DNA of 64,000 nt, from assembly GCA_910586995.1 (NCBI GenBank), contig CAJUKZ010000001.1:461968-525967 (forward strand), written 5' to 3'. This document shows, one piece after another, positions 15,208-24,166 of this stretch. Origin of the DNA: an uncultured Muribaculaceae bacterium. GTDB lineage: Bacteria; Bacteroidota; Bacteroidia; Bacteroidales; Muribaculaceae. The notes beneath the pieces are model-generated. The model was not told the origin of the DNA. It worked only from the letters and a program-made list of their open reading frames with translations, and did not search any database. Both the position numbers and the translations under genes were made by a program. Within the stretch, counting starts at the first letter, position 1; every line of letters starts with the position of its first letter.

Positions 15208-17931
15208 TTAGAAGTTGATTTTAAGTTTGCAGGCGTAGGTGCGGCCGAAGCTGTAGAGAATGCGGTAGGCATTCTCCCATGTGCCGATTTCGGTAGCATT
15301 TGTCCAGCCGTCTACTACGTAGTTGTAGTTGAACAAATTGTAGACGTTGCCGGAGATGCGTGCGTCGAGGTTGCCGATCTTGAATGAATATGAGGCCGAC
15401 AGGTCGAATTGCTGACCCCAGGGGATGCGCCAGGGCTTGCCTACCTTGATGTCGCTGCCCGGATCGAAGTTGGAGTCTGAGATCTGATAGTCGGAATAGT
15501 TGTTGGCGTTCATTATCCAGTCGGCAGTGATGCGCCAGCCCTTGAATGGACGGAATGTGGTGGAGATCGAACCGGTGGTCATGGCAGATCCGCCCACTTT
15601 CACGCCTTTCTGCTCGAGCACTGCGCTCAGGTGGTCTTCAGCCATCATGCCGGATGCAAGGGTGGGCTTGAGCGATGCAAGGGGCTGACCGTTGAGATCA
15701 TAGAAGTAGCCGCGTGCGTTGGACGACCATTCGTTGTCGGCGATTGAAAGCATACCTTCGAGAGTGAACCACTTCACGGGTTCGTAGATGAAGTTTAACT
15801 CGATACCCATGTGGCGGGCGTCTACGCCGGCCATGTTGAATACACCGTAAGAGCCGTCGCTGAGGTTCACCGAACGCGATGTAGTCTTGTCGAGCCACTT
15901 GGTATAGTAGGCGTTGAGGTTGACCGTGAATGTGGGCGAGTGGTAGCCGTAGCCAAGTTCAAAGGATTCCACTTTCTCGTTGGTGGGATTTGGGTTCACG
16001 GCGTTGGATACTTCCTTTGAGATGAAGACACCCTTGGCGAAGAACGGTGCGCGGGAGATGAATCCGGCGTTGGCATACACGTTGTTGTGTCGGTCGATGT
16101 TGTAGTTCACACCGAGTTTGGCTGTTCCGCCGAGATAATTGTGCCATGCCGACTTGCCGTTGGCTTTGTCGTAGTAGAATTTATCGTAGCGGCGATAGCC
16201 TGTGTTGCTCAGCGAGCCTGAGAGAACGATGTTCATGCGCTTGTCGAACAGTGTGTACTCGCCCTGGGCGAAGACGCCTTCCTGCTGTGTGTAGCTGTTG
16301 TAGTTGCGGTACACGATGTCGCCTACGGTAAGTTTCTGGTTCACCCAGTTGAAGTTGTTCTGGTTGAATTCCGGACGGTTCTCGGGCTTCACTGCGCCAC
16401 GGTTCACGTCGTCGATATAGTATTCACCGTCGTAGAGGTCGATGATCTTGTTGTTGTGGATGCCGACATAGTAGCGGAGGTCGATACCGCCGGTGACTTT
16501 GAGCTTGCGGTCGAAGAATTCGTTCTTGTATGTGGATACAAGTCCGTACCACTGGTGCGAGTTGTTGCTCTTGGACATGATCATGTTTGAACCGGTTGTC
16601 GAGGCCTCGTTCATTTCCTGGATCTGACCGTAGGCGAATGTGCCGTCGGCATTGCGGAATGTTGTGTTCACGATTCCGTTGGATGCTCCGTACCAGTAGT
16701 TGCGGTAGTTTACAGAGCCGATCTTACGGCCCTGACCGCTGTAGCCGGAACCGTTGGCCAGAGAGAAATAGAAAGTGGTGGAGAGTGAAGACTTGTCGTC
16801 GATCTGCCAGATGTGCGCCAGTGAGATCTGGGGCTTGTGGTATGTGTTGTGCTGGGAAGTGCGGCGTTGTCCCTGACGGTCGAAACCGTAGGTCGCATTG
16901 TATCTGTATGGACTTGCACCGTTCATCACGCGTTTGGCGTAGGTCTGCCATTCATTTATCGTGAGACCGTCCTGATTGCTGCGCTGGTCATGTTCCTGAG
17001 GAGCGCCGAAAGCTGTGAACGAGATCTGATGGCTGTCGTTGATTACCTTGGAAATGTTCACGAAGTAGTTGTACGACAGGAAGTTTGTGCCCTGCACATA
17101 TCCGTCGCCCCATTTGCGCGAACCTAAGACGGTGATGGCCCAGCCGTTGTCCATCAGACCGGTGGAGAACTTGATGCCGTAGTTGTTCATACCGTCATTG
17201 CCCATGCCATACCATACGCTGCCGCCCTTGATGGCGTCGGTCGAGCGTGTGGTGATGTTGATTGTGCCGCCCACTGAGGGTGCTGACAGAAGGGCTGCGC
17301 CGAGTCCGCGCTGTGTCTGTATGTTGGATGCTACGTCGCTGAGACCGGCCCAGTTGCTCCAGTATACGCGTCCCGATTCCATGTCGTTGATAGGAATACC
17401 GTTCACCATCACAGCCACGTTCTCGCTCTTGAATCCGCGCATGTTTGTCTTGGCGTCGCCGAAGCCGCCGCCGTCTTTGGTTGTCCACACACCGGGAGTG
17501 GTCTTGAGAACTTCAGGGAACTCCTGGTTGCCGAGTTTGTATTCGATCTCTGAAGCATTGATCTGCGACAGAGCCACAGGAGTCTCGCGTGTGCGGGCCA
17601 GCGACTGTGTCACCACTACGTCGTTGAGCATGTGTGCGGCGATCTCCATTTTTACAGTGCCAACATTCTGTGCCACTTTTACTTCGGCCGGTTTAAAGCC
17701 TACATAGGTGATGCTCAGTGTTTTTGAGCCGGCAGGTACTGCTACGGAGAAGCGGCCGTCGATGTCGGTCACGCCGATTACCTTGCCGCCTTTGACTGCG
17801 ACTGAAGCTCCGATCACGGGCTCGTTATCGCCGTCGACCACCGTGCCTTTACAATTGATGTCGCCTGATGCGGCGATGGCCGCTATCGAGACCATCCACA
17901 TCGTGAGCACTAAAGAAAGGATTCTTTTCAT
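15208..17931 (-). CDS. TonB-dependent outer-membrane receptor with carboxypeptidase-like N-domain
   Basis: A 907-residue receptor. Signal peptide (to about residue 21), a CarboxypepD_reg-like domain at about 27-105 (KGTVVDGDNEPVIGASVAVKGG.. GVTDIDGRFSVAV), a plug domain at about 110-230 (DVVVTQSLARTRETPVALSQI, VAVMVNGIPINDMESG, GGTINITTRS) and a long beta-barrel ending in KLKINF with the terminal phenylalanine expected for outer-membrane insertion. Such receptors import large or scarce substrates with TonB energy. The partner gene downstream is a large lipoprotein rather than SusD, so this is not a standard polysaccharide locus; metal-chelate, peptide or nucleotide-related uptake are possible, without direct evidence. 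Confidence 0.9.
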   Translation of the reverse strand: MKRILSLVLTMWMVSIAAIAASGDINCKGTVVDGDNEPVIGASVAVKGGKVIGVTDIDGRFSVAVPAGSKTLSITYVGFKPAEVKVAQNVGTVKMEIAAHMLNDVVVTQSLARTRETPVALSQINASEIEYKLGNQEFPEVLKTTPGVWTTKDGGGFGDAKTNMRGFKSENVAVMVNGIPINDMESGRVYWSNWAGLSDVASNIQTQRGLGAALLSAPSVGGTINITTRSTDAIKGGSVWYGMGNDGMNNYGIKFSTGLMDNGWAITVLGSRKWGDGYVQGTNFLSYNYFVNISKVINDSHQISFTAFGAPQEHDQRSNQDGLTINEWQTYAKRVMNGASPYRYNATYGFDRQGQRRTSQHNTYHKPQISLAHIWQIDDKSSLSTTFYFSLANGSGYSGQGRKIGSVNYRNYWYGASNGIVNTTFRNADGTFAYGQIQEMNEASTTGSNMIMSKSNNSHQWYGLVSTYKNEFFDRKLKVTGGIDLRYYVGIHNNKIIDLYDGEYYIDDVNRGAVKPENRPEFNQNNFNWVNQKLTVGDIVYRNYNSYTQQEGVFAQGEYTLFDKRMNIVLSGSLSNTGYRRYDKFYYDKANGKSAWHNYLGGTAKLGVNYNIDRHNNVYANAGFISRAPFFAKGVFISKEVSNAVNPNPTNEKVESFELGYGYHSPTFTVNLNAYYTKWLDKTTSRSVNLSDGSYGVFNMAGVDARHMGIELNFIYEPVKWFTLEGMLSIADNEWSSNARGYFYDLNGQPLASLKPTLASGMMAEDHLSAVLEQKGVKVGGSAMTTGSISTTFRPFKGWRITADWIMNANNYSDYQISDSNFDPGSDIKVGKPWRIPWGQQFDLSASYSFKIGNLDARISGNVYNLFNYNYVVDGWTNATEIGTWENAYRILYSFGRTYACKLKINF

Positions 17932-18099
17932 TGCAAATTTGTTTGGGGTGTGAAACGTTGTATATGATTGTTATTGTTTGCCGTTATTACGATAGAAGCC
18001 ACCCTTGGTACAGTGTAACCTGCACACAGAGTGGCTTTTAAGCTTTTTGATGATTGCGTCTATGCGTTTGCATTGGCATGTGGTAGTTGTTTTGATGCC

Positions 18100-18107
18100 C
18101 AAAGTTA
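18100..18107 (-). promoter_or_regulatory. Probable -7 element of the TonB receptor gene
   Basis: Minus-strand TAACTTTG matches the -7 consensus, but no clear TTG lies 19-20 bases upstream. It would give a leader of about 160 bases. The 17932-18257 gap holds this element, the terminator at 18195-18231 and otherwise AT-rich DNA. Confidence 0.5.
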
Positions 18108-18194
18108 CAACTTTTTTGTAAAATAATTTAAATCATAGTAAAAATTCGATAAAAAATTAACAAAAAGTATTTCCTCTATTCTCATATACATATG

Positions 18195-18231
18195 AAAAAT
18201 CCCGTCTGACTGTGTCAAAAAGTCAGACGGG
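18195..18231 (-). terminator. Terminator of the 18.3 kb lipoprotein gene
   Basis: CCCGTCTGACT (18201-18211) and AGTCAGACGGG (18221-18231) form an 11-pair stem; the minus-strand product ends in ATTTTTC. Confidence 0.85.
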
Positions 18232-18257
18232 TGTATTTCGTCTCTGTGGCAGACTGA

Positions 18258-19106
18258 TTATTTCCAGGTGAAGGTGTAGGCGAATGGCTCGTTGGATGGA
18301 GACATGGTTGTAGGATAGCCCTCCTGGTCGAGAGTCCAGGTGAATGTCACGTCTTCAGTATGCCTGCCGGTGCGTTGAGTCGCTTTCTGTGGAAGATCGG
18401 CAGTAGCTTTGCCGAGCAGTCCGGCGTAGTATGCGAATTCCATTTCATCGAGGTCGGTGTTGAAAATCTCGTCGAACATCATCACGCCTCCGATGTTGGA
18501 TTTGGGGTCAGCACCATAGTCAAGCGTGGTCTCGAGATCCTCGGCACCGCGGTTTGTGAGCCGCATTTTAGTGATGTTGTGGTTGAGATAGCTGAATTCC
18601 ACATGCTGACGGTCTTCGTCAGTGCGGTCTATCGACAGCAGATGGCCTTCGGGCGAGTATTCGAACCACCAGTATTCTGTATCCTCGGCCTTGTTGCCGT
18701 CGTATTCAGTCTCCTCCGCATATTCTACAAAGCCCAGATTGCCTATACGCAGGTTGAACTGATGGCGTTCGTTGCCGGATACAACATCCATGCGCACGAG
18801 TTTGCTATCCGACACTGTACGCGACAGTGAGGGGTAGGAGAATGAAGCAATTTCGTTTTCGCCGCTTTCGCGTTTGGTAATCTGTTTCACAAGGCCGTTT
18901 TCGTTATAGCTTATCACCATGCCGGCAGCTGATAGCGGGAGGCGTCCTGTGAATACCTGTGCCGGGTTCACACGGTCTACTGTGGGGATGCCGTCGTCGG
19001 TCTCTCCTCCGAAGTATCCGTTATTATCGTCATTATCGCTGCACGATACCATCGGAAGTGCGATGCAGGCCGTGAGCAGTGCCTGGATGAGTTTGTTGCG
19101 TAGCAT
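18258..19106 (-). CDS. Surface lipoprotein (DUF4595-like)
   Basis: A 282-residue lipoprotein: lipobox ending at cysteine 22 followed by SDNDDNN, an acidic surface-export signal. The body has repeated beta-strand units such as MVISYNENGLVKQITKRESG, ASFSYPSLSRTVSDSK, YWWFEYSPEGHLLSIDRTDEDRQHVEFSY and FTWTLDQEGYPTTM, resembling the DUF4595 or YD-like repeat proteins of Bacteroidota. Function unknown. It is flanked by terminators and looks monocistronic. Confidence 0.7.
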   Translation of the reverse strand: MLRNKLIQALLTACIALPMVSCSDNDDNNGYFGGETDDGIPTVDRVNPAQVFTGRLPLSAAGMVISYNENGLVKQITKRESGENEIASFSYPSLSRTVSDSKLVRMDVVSGNERHQFNLRIGNLGFVEYAEETEYDGNKAEDTEYWWFEYSPEGHLLSIDRTDEDRQHVEFSYLNHNITKMRLTNRGAEDLETTLDYGADPKSNIGGVMMFDEIFNTDLDEMEFAYYAGLLGKATADLPQKATQRTGRHTEDVTFTWTLDQEGYPTTMSPSNEPFAYTFTWK

Positions 19107-19259
19107 AATAGTTGTCTCTGTTGTCTTGTAAGTATGATGTTGAATAATCGTGAGCCGTGGTCATGCGCGGGCATCGCGCCCGTGACTGCCGGCGTGAGTA
19201 TAACGCTCCCGTATTGTCGTTTGTTCGCTTTATGGTGCGTGGGTGTTTCTCAACAGCCT

Positions 19260-19307
19260 AAAAAAATCCCGAGGCCGTGCGGGTGCTTTGACCTGCATGG
19301 CCTCGGG
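19260..19307 (-). terminator. Terminator after rpsO
   Basis: CCCGAGGCC (19268-19276) and GGCCTCGGG (19299-19307) with a second inner stem; the minus-strand product ends in a run of T. The 19107-19372 gap otherwise shows only a weaker ACTTCC/GGAAGT hairpin near 19340. Confidence 0.85.
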
Positions 19308-19372
19308 TTGTAATCGTTAAGCGCCGGTGTTCCGCTGACTTCCGCAGTGGGAAGTTCAGGCTGAAAGCCGGA

Positions 19373-19648
19373 TTACTTGCGGATACCGAGCTCTTTCTGT
19401 GCGATGATGGCACGATAGCGGTTGATGTCCTTCTTGATCAGATAATCAAGGAGACGACGACGCTTACCTACCAGCATCTTCAGAGCGCGCGCTGTGGTAT
19501 AATCTTTATGATTTGACTTCAGGTGCTGAGTCAAATGAGCGATACGGACTGAGAATAATGCAATCTGTGCTTCAGGTGAGCCAGTGTCAGTCTTGCCCTT
19601 ACCGTACTTCTCAAAGATTTCTACTTTTTCTTCAGAATTGAGGTGCAT
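19373..19648 (-). CDS. rpsO: 30S ribosomal protein S15
   Basis: A 91-residue S15, which binds helices of the central domain of 16S rRNA early in assembly. MHLNSEEKVEIFEKYGKGKTDTGSPEAQIALFSVRIAHLTQHLKSN and HKDYTTARALKMLVGKRRRLLDYL are diagnostic. The start at 19648 matches the family; the longer frame runs through the promoter -7 element and is not used. Confidence 0.97.
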   Translation of the reverse strand: MHLNSEEKVEIFEKYGKGKTDTGSPEAQIALFSVRIAHLTQHLKSNHKDYTTARALKMLVGKRRRLLDYLIKKDINRYRAIIAQKELGIRK

Positions 19649-19698
19649 TCTTACAGATGTTTTGGTTAATGAAATATATAAAAATTGTATTGCGGGCA

Positions 19699-19730
19699 CA
19701 AAGTTAGCGATAATCTGTCAGACTGCCAAA
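19699..19730 (-). promoter_or_regulatory. rpsO promoter
   Basis: Minus-strand TTTG (19730-19727), 20 bases, TAACTTTG (19706-19699). Leader of about 45 bases. Confidence 0.78.
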
Positions 19731-19758
19731 TCCTTGTGCCGGTTTGTGCCTTTTATTT

Positions 19759-20091
19759 TTAAAGGTTGGGTTTGTCCTTCACCGGATTGCGGAAGTGGAT
19801 CTTGTGCTCCACATATTCCTGGGTGGCGATGAGTGTGGGTTTAGGCAGCTTCTCATAGTAGCGTGAGATCTCGATCTGCTCGCGGTTCTCCGAGATTTCC
19901 TCAAGGTTGTCGTTGAGAGATGCGAATTCCTGAAGTTTCTTCTCCAGGTCGTGCTTCATCTCCATTGAGATCTGGTTGGCGCGCTTGGCTATGATGCATA
20001 CGGTCTCATATACATTGCCGGAATCTTCCGACAGCTTCACCATGTCGCGGGTGACGGTGTTGAGGGGTGCGTTGCTCTTCTTGTAGTCCAT
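19759..20091 (-). CDS. rpoZ: RNA polymerase omega subunit
   Basis: A 110-residue Bacteroidota-type omega. The conserved core VTRDMVKLSEDSGNVYETVCIIAKRANQISMEMK corresponds to the omega helices that clamp the beta-prime C-terminus; the C-terminal part (LPKPTLIATQEYVEHKIHFRNP) is lineage-specific. It follows bamD by 46 bases and probably shares its transcript, an order usual in this phylum. Confidence 0.92.
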   Translation of the reverse strand: MDYKKSNAPLNTVTRDMVKLSEDSGNVYETVCIIAKRANQISMEMKHDLEKKLQEFASLNDNLEEISENREQIEISRYYEKLPKPTLIATQEYVEHKIHFRNPVKDKPNL

Positions 20092-20137
20092 ACTTTGAAG
20101 TTGGGTTGTCTATGTGATGCTTGTAAATTTTTTTCTG

Positions 20138-20950
20138 TTAATAAGTGGCGTAGCGGCTCGCGATCTTGTAGATGTTCTCTGCCTCCTCGCGGTTTGGGCT
20201 GTCGGGATAGTTGTTGATGAACGAATAGTATTCGTCTATCACGTCGCGGAAGCGGTCGGCCTTGCGTTCGTCGACACTCATCGAGGCCTCCTGATAGCGG
20301 GCTTTGAGTACCAGCATCTCAAGGTCTTCCTTGTACTTGGAGTAGGGGTAGTCCTTGATGGCATTCTTGGCCACGATCACGGCGCTCTCATAATTGTTGC
20401 CCATGTAAGATCCCAAGTTGTAGTAGAGCTGGGCATTCTCGAGTTGCTTGAGCGTGAGTTTGTCCTGCATCTCGAATATCGCGTTCTGCGCTATGCTCAC
20501 TTTGTCGCTGTTGGGGAAGTATTCCAGAAATCCCTGAAGCTCCTCTATGGCCTTGATAGTAAGCGACTGGTCGAGCTGAGGCTCGGGGGAGTCGAGGTAG
20601 TAGCCATATCCGCAATAGTACCGTGCCAGTTCGGCGTATTTGCCTTTGGGATAGCGGGTATAGTAGAGCTTGAAATATTGACCGGAGCTTGTGTAGTCCT
20701 TGTTCTCATAATAGCTGAGGGCAAGCAGATAGAGCGATTCTTCGGCTTTCTCGCTGCCCTTGAATACTGTGATGCAGTCTTTTAGCAGCGTAGCGGCCTG
20801 TGCGTACTTGCCTTTTTCGAATGCGCGCTTGGCGTAGTCGAACTTATAGTTGAAGTCAGTGCTTTTAGTGGCCTTGTTGTATTCGCTGCACGACGGCGCT
20901 GCCAAGGCTACTATGGCCAACATTATGAGGGTCAGGATTTTATTTTGCAT
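20138..20950 (-). CDS. bamD: Outer-membrane assembly lipoprotein BamD/YfiO
   Basis: A 270-residue lipoprotein (lipobox LAAPSC, cysteine 21 from the ATG at 20950) built of TPR-like helices, e.g. YAKRAFEKGKYAQAATLLKDCI, SLYLLALSYYENKDYTSSGQYFKLYYTRYPKGKYAELA. BamD is the periplasmic scaffold of the beta-barrel insertion complex. The internal ATG is preferred because it gives an ordinary signal peptide and lies downstream of the promoter with a leader of about 25 bases. Confidence 0.92.
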   Translation of the reverse strand: MQNKILTLIMLAIVALAAPSCSEYNKATKSTDFNYKFDYAKRAFEKGKYAQAATLLKDCITVFKGSEKAEESLYLLALSYYENKDYTSSGQYFKLYYTRYPKGKYAELARYYCGYGYYLDSPEPQLDQSLTIKAIEELQGFLEYFPNSDKVSIAQNAIFEMQDKLTLKQLENAQLYYNLGSYMGNNYESAVIVAKNAIKDYPYSKYKEDLEMLVLKARYQEASMSVDERKADRFRDVIDEYYSFINNYPDSPNREEAENIYKIASRYATY

Positions 20951-20980
20951 AGCGGATGCATTCAAGTCTGTTCAAGAGCG

Positions 20981-21011
20981 CAAAGTTAAGGATTTAAATC
21001 CGTTTATGCAA
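20981..21011 (-). promoter_or_regulatory. bamD-rpoZ promoter
   Basis: Minus-strand TTG (21011-21009), 20 bases, TAACTTTG (20988-20981). Confidence 0.78.
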
Positions 21012-21140
21012 CATCTATTTCCCCGCCGCTCTGATATTTAGCAAATTTTATCGTAAAGTATATGTGCGCCTCCGGGCCGCCATTAAATATAGGTCTGTTT
21101 TTTTATAATTTATTATCAGTGACCCTTGCGAAATTATATT

Positions 21141-21148
21141 TATCTTTG
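21141..21148 (+). promoter_or_regulatory. -7 element of the xylose operon promoter
   Basis: TATCTTTG matches the -7 consensus; the region 19-20 bases before it is AT-rich without a clear TTG, consistent with an activated promoter. Leader of about 55 bases before xylB. Confidence 0.6.
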
Positions 21149-21206
21149 CGCCAGTCAGCCTGCTACATGCAGGTGGAGGATTCTAATATTGATGAAAACT
21201 TGACGA

Positions 21207-22703
21207 ATGTATTTATTAGGTTACGACATTGGCAGCTCGTCGGTGAAAGCTGCTATAGTGGATGCAGTCACCGGAGAGTGTATAGCATCTGATTTTTATC
21301 CACGTCAGGAAGCTCCTATCAAGGCATTGCGTGCCGGATGGGCTGAGCAAGATCCTGCCCAATGGTGGCAATATCTAAAGGAAGCCACAGCATCGGTTCT
21401 GGCTATGTCGAAAATAGAGCCTTCCGGCATCAAGGCGATAGGCATATCATATCAGATGCACGGTCTTGTGGCTGTGGACCGCGAGCATGAGGTATTGCGC
21501 GATGCTATCATCTGGTGTGATTCGCGCGGCGTGCCTTTCGGGGCGAAAGCTTTCGCCGAGCTTGGACCAGATAATGTGTTGCCGAGACTGCTTAATTCGC
21601 CTGGCAACTTCACAGCAGCCAAACTCAAATGGATGAAGGACAATGAGCCGGATCTGTTTGAGAGGATATATAAGGTTATGCTCCCCGGCGACTATATCGC
21701 CATGCGGCTTACCGGTGAGATCTGCACCAATCCGGAAGGGCTGTCGGAATACATGCTGTGGGACTTCAGCAGTAATGCTTCGGCTGATTTTCTGCTTGAT
21801 TATTACGGCTTTCCACGCGACATACTTCCGCAGGTGGGGGAGACTTTCAGCGAGCAGGGTCAAGTGACGGCTGCTGCGGCCGCCGAACTCGGATTGGCGG
21901 AAGGTACGCCTGTCACCTACCGAGCCGGAGATCAGCCCAACAATGCTCTGTCGCTCAATGTGTTCAATCCCGGAGAAATAGCATCTACCGCAGGTACATC
22001 CGGCGTAGTATACGGCATAAATGGCACTGTGGACTATGATCCGCTGAGTCGTGTCAATAACTTTGCTCATGTTAATCATACTGCCTCGCAGCCCCGGATA
22101 GGAGTCATGACGTGCATCAACGGTACGGGGATACTTAACTCCTGGATCAGGCGCAACGTAGCACCTGAAGGCATGTCATATGCCATGATGAATGATGAGG
22201 CGTCGACTGTAGCTCCCGGTTCTGAGGGCATCAGCATATTGCCTTTCGGCAACGGTGCGGAGCGTGTGCTTGAAAACCGCGACATCGGTTGCTCGTTCCA
22301 CGGCATCAACTTCAACATACACCGTCGCGCCCACTTGCTTCGGGCTGCTCAGGAGGGCATAGTCTTTTCGTTTATGTACGGCATAGAGATAATGGAGCGT
22401 ATCGGTCTGCCTGTCAATAGAATTCATGCCGGAAATGCCAATATGTTCCTCAGTCCCGTCTTCCGTGAGACTCTGGCTTCGGTGAGCGATGCGGCGATAG
22501 ATCTGTACGACACCGACGGAGCAATCGGTGCGGCTCGCGGAGCCGGCATTGGAGCAGGTATCTACAAGTCGCCAGCCGAGGCGTTCGCCACATTGAGGCG
22601 TATAGACACTGTCTATCCGGCAACCGACCGGACTCCATATATTGAAGCCTATGCGCGTTGGAAAGAATGTCTTGCCCGCGAATTGGCTAAAGAAATCAAA
22701 TGA
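21207..22703 (+). CDS. xylB: Xylulokinase
   Basis: A 498-residue FGGY kinase that phosphorylates D-xylulose to xylulose 5-phosphate. N-terminal ATPase-fold motif LLGYDIGSSSVKAAIVD, substrate motif GISYQMHGLV with IIWCDSRG, KLKWMKDNEPDLFERI, and the C-terminal nucleotide site STAGTSGVVYG and GNANMFLSPVFRETLASV. The following xylA and transporter genes support xylose as substrate. First gene of xylB-xylA-xylE. Confidence 0.95.
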   Translation: MYLLGYDIGSSSVKAAIVDAVTGECIASDFYPRQEAPIKALRAGWAEQDPAQWWQYLKEATASVLAMSKIEPSGIKAIGISYQMHGLVAVDREHEVLRDAIIWCDSRGVPFGAKAFAELGPDNVLPRLLNSPGNFTAAKLKWMKDNEPDLFERIYKVMLPGDYIAMRLTGEICTNPEGLSEYMLWDFSSNASADFLLDYYGFPRDILPQVGETFSEQGQVTAAAAAELGLAEGTPVTYRAGDQPNNALSLNVFNPGEIASTAGTSGVVYGINGTVDYDPLSRVNNFAHVNHTASQPRIGVMTCINGTGILNSWIRRNVAPEGMSYAMMNDEASTVAPGSEGISILPFGNGAERVLENRDIGCSFHGINFNIHRRAHLLRAAQEGIVFSFMYGIEIMERIGLPVNRIHAGNANMFLSPVFRETLASVSDAAIDLYDTDGAIGAARGAGIGAGIYKSPAEAFATLRRIDTVYPATDRTPYIEAYARWKECLARELAKEIK

Positions 22704-22733
22704 AATTACAAACCATAAAAAACATATACAACC

Positions 22734-24047
22734 ATGACTAAAGAGTATTTTCCCGAGATAGGAAAAATCAAATTTGAAGGCACACAGAGCTATAATCCTC
22801 TGGCCTACCGTTACTACGACGCCGACCGTATCGTGCTCGGCAAACCGATGAAAGAATGGCTGAAGTTCGCTATGGCCTGGTGGCACACTCTCACAGCCGA
22901 GGGCAGTGACCAGTTTGGCGGAGGTACAAAGAAATTCCCGTGGAACGATGCCGCCGACGAGATGACTGCCGCAAAGCAGCGTGTGGATGCAGGCTTCGAG
23001 ATCATGCAGAAGCTCGGAATTGAATATTTCTGCTTCCATGATGTAGACCTCATAGGTGATCCTGCCGACATTGCCGAATATGAGAGCCGCATGAAGGAGA
23101 TCACAGAATACCTGAAAGCCAAGATGGAGGCTACGGGGATCAAGAACCTCTGGGGCACAGCCAATGTCTTCTCAAACGCCCGCTACATGAATGGCGCTGC
23201 TACAAATCCGGATTTCGACGTGGTTGCGCGCGCTTGCGTACAGATAAAGAATGCCATCGACGCTACCATCGCTCTTGGTGGCACAAGCTATGTCTTCTGG
23301 GGAGGCCGCGAAGGCTATATGAGCTTGCTCAATACCGATCAGAAGCGTGAAAAGGAACACTTGGCCACAATGCTCAAGATGGCCCGCGACTATGCCCGCG
23401 CCAAAGGTTTCAAGGGTACTTTCCTGATCGAGCCAAAACCGATGGAGCCGTCGAAGCATCAGTACGATGTCGATACCGAGACAGTGATAGGTTTCCTAAA
23501 GGCAAATGGCCTGGATAAGGATTTCAAGGTAAACATCGAGGTCAATCATGCTACTCTGGCCGGCCATACATTCGAACACGAGCTGGCGGTAGCCGTAGAC
23601 AACGGCATGCTCGGTTCTATCGACGCCAACCGTGGAGACTATCAGAATGGCTGGGATACCGATCAGTTCCCTATCGACAACTATGAACTGACACAGGCCA
23701 TGATGCAGATCATACGTAACGGTGGATTTACGGACGGAGGTACAAACTTCGACGCCAAAACCCGTCGCAACTCCACCGATCTGGAGGACATATTCATCGC
23801 CCATATCGCAGGCATGGATGCTATGGCGCGCGCCCTGCTCAGTGCTGCCGACGTGCTCGAGAAGTCGCCTTACCGTAAGATGCTTGCCGATAGGTATGCA
23901 AGCTTCGATTCGGGCGAGGGCAAGAAATTCGAGGAAGGCAAACTTACTCTCGAGGATGCAGTGGCATATGCCAAAGCCAATGGCGAGCCTGCATGCACTT
24001 CCGGCAAACAGGAGCTCTACGAAGCTATAGTCAATATGTATGCCTGA
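22734..24047 (+). CDS. xylA: Xylose isomerase
   Basis: A 437-residue enzyme that interconverts D-xylose and D-xylulose in the cytoplasm. All family landmarks are present: FCFHDVDL with the catalytic histidine, VFWGGREGYMSLLNTD, FLIEPKPMEPSKHQYD and NIEVNHATLAGHTFEHEL with the metal ligands, and GSIDANRGDYQNGWDTDQFP. Length fits the longer (class II) group common in Bacteroidota. 30 bases after xylB. Confidence 0.97.
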   Translation: MTKEYFPEIGKIKFEGTQSYNPLAYRYYDADRIVLGKPMKEWLKFAMAWWHTLTAEGSDQFGGGTKKFPWNDAADEMTAAKQRVDAGFEIMQKLGIEYFCFHDVDLIGDPADIAEYESRMKEITEYLKAKMEATGIKNLWGTANVFSNARYMNGAATNPDFDVVARACVQIKNAIDATIALGGTSYVFWGGREGYMSLLNTDQKREKEHLATMLKMARDYARAKGFKGTFLIEPKPMEPSKHQYDVDTETVIGFLKANGLDKDFKVNIEVNHATLAGHTFEHELAVAVDNGMLGSIDANRGDYQNGWDTDQFPIDNYELTQAMMQIIRNGGFTDGGTNFDAKTRRNSTDLEDIFIAHIAGMDAMARALLSAADVLEKSPYRKMLADRYASFDSGEGKKFEEGKLTLEDAVAYAKANGEPACTSGKQELYEAIVNMYA

Positions 24048-24100
24048 TTCACGTCCCGGTCTGCGCCGGTAGTGGATCATCTACATCTCGGAAAACAATT

Positions 24101-24140
24101 GCCGCCTGCGTGACTCAGATGGTCGCGTAGGTGGCATTTT
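24101..24140 (+). terminator. Intercistronic hairpin between xylA and xylE
   Basis: GCCGCCTGCGTGAC (24101-24114) pairs over 14 positions, three of them G-U, with 24122-24135, then ATTTT. It resembles a leaky terminator that would lower transporter expression relative to the enzymes. Confidence 0.55.
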
Positions 24141-24166
24141 CAAGATTAAATCCTTATTATATTCCC

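Noticed and set aside
18258..19106. SusD partner for the TonB receptor
   Set aside because: The lipoproteins at 13149 and 18258 show no SusD sequence pattern and one of them lies on the other side of a terminator.
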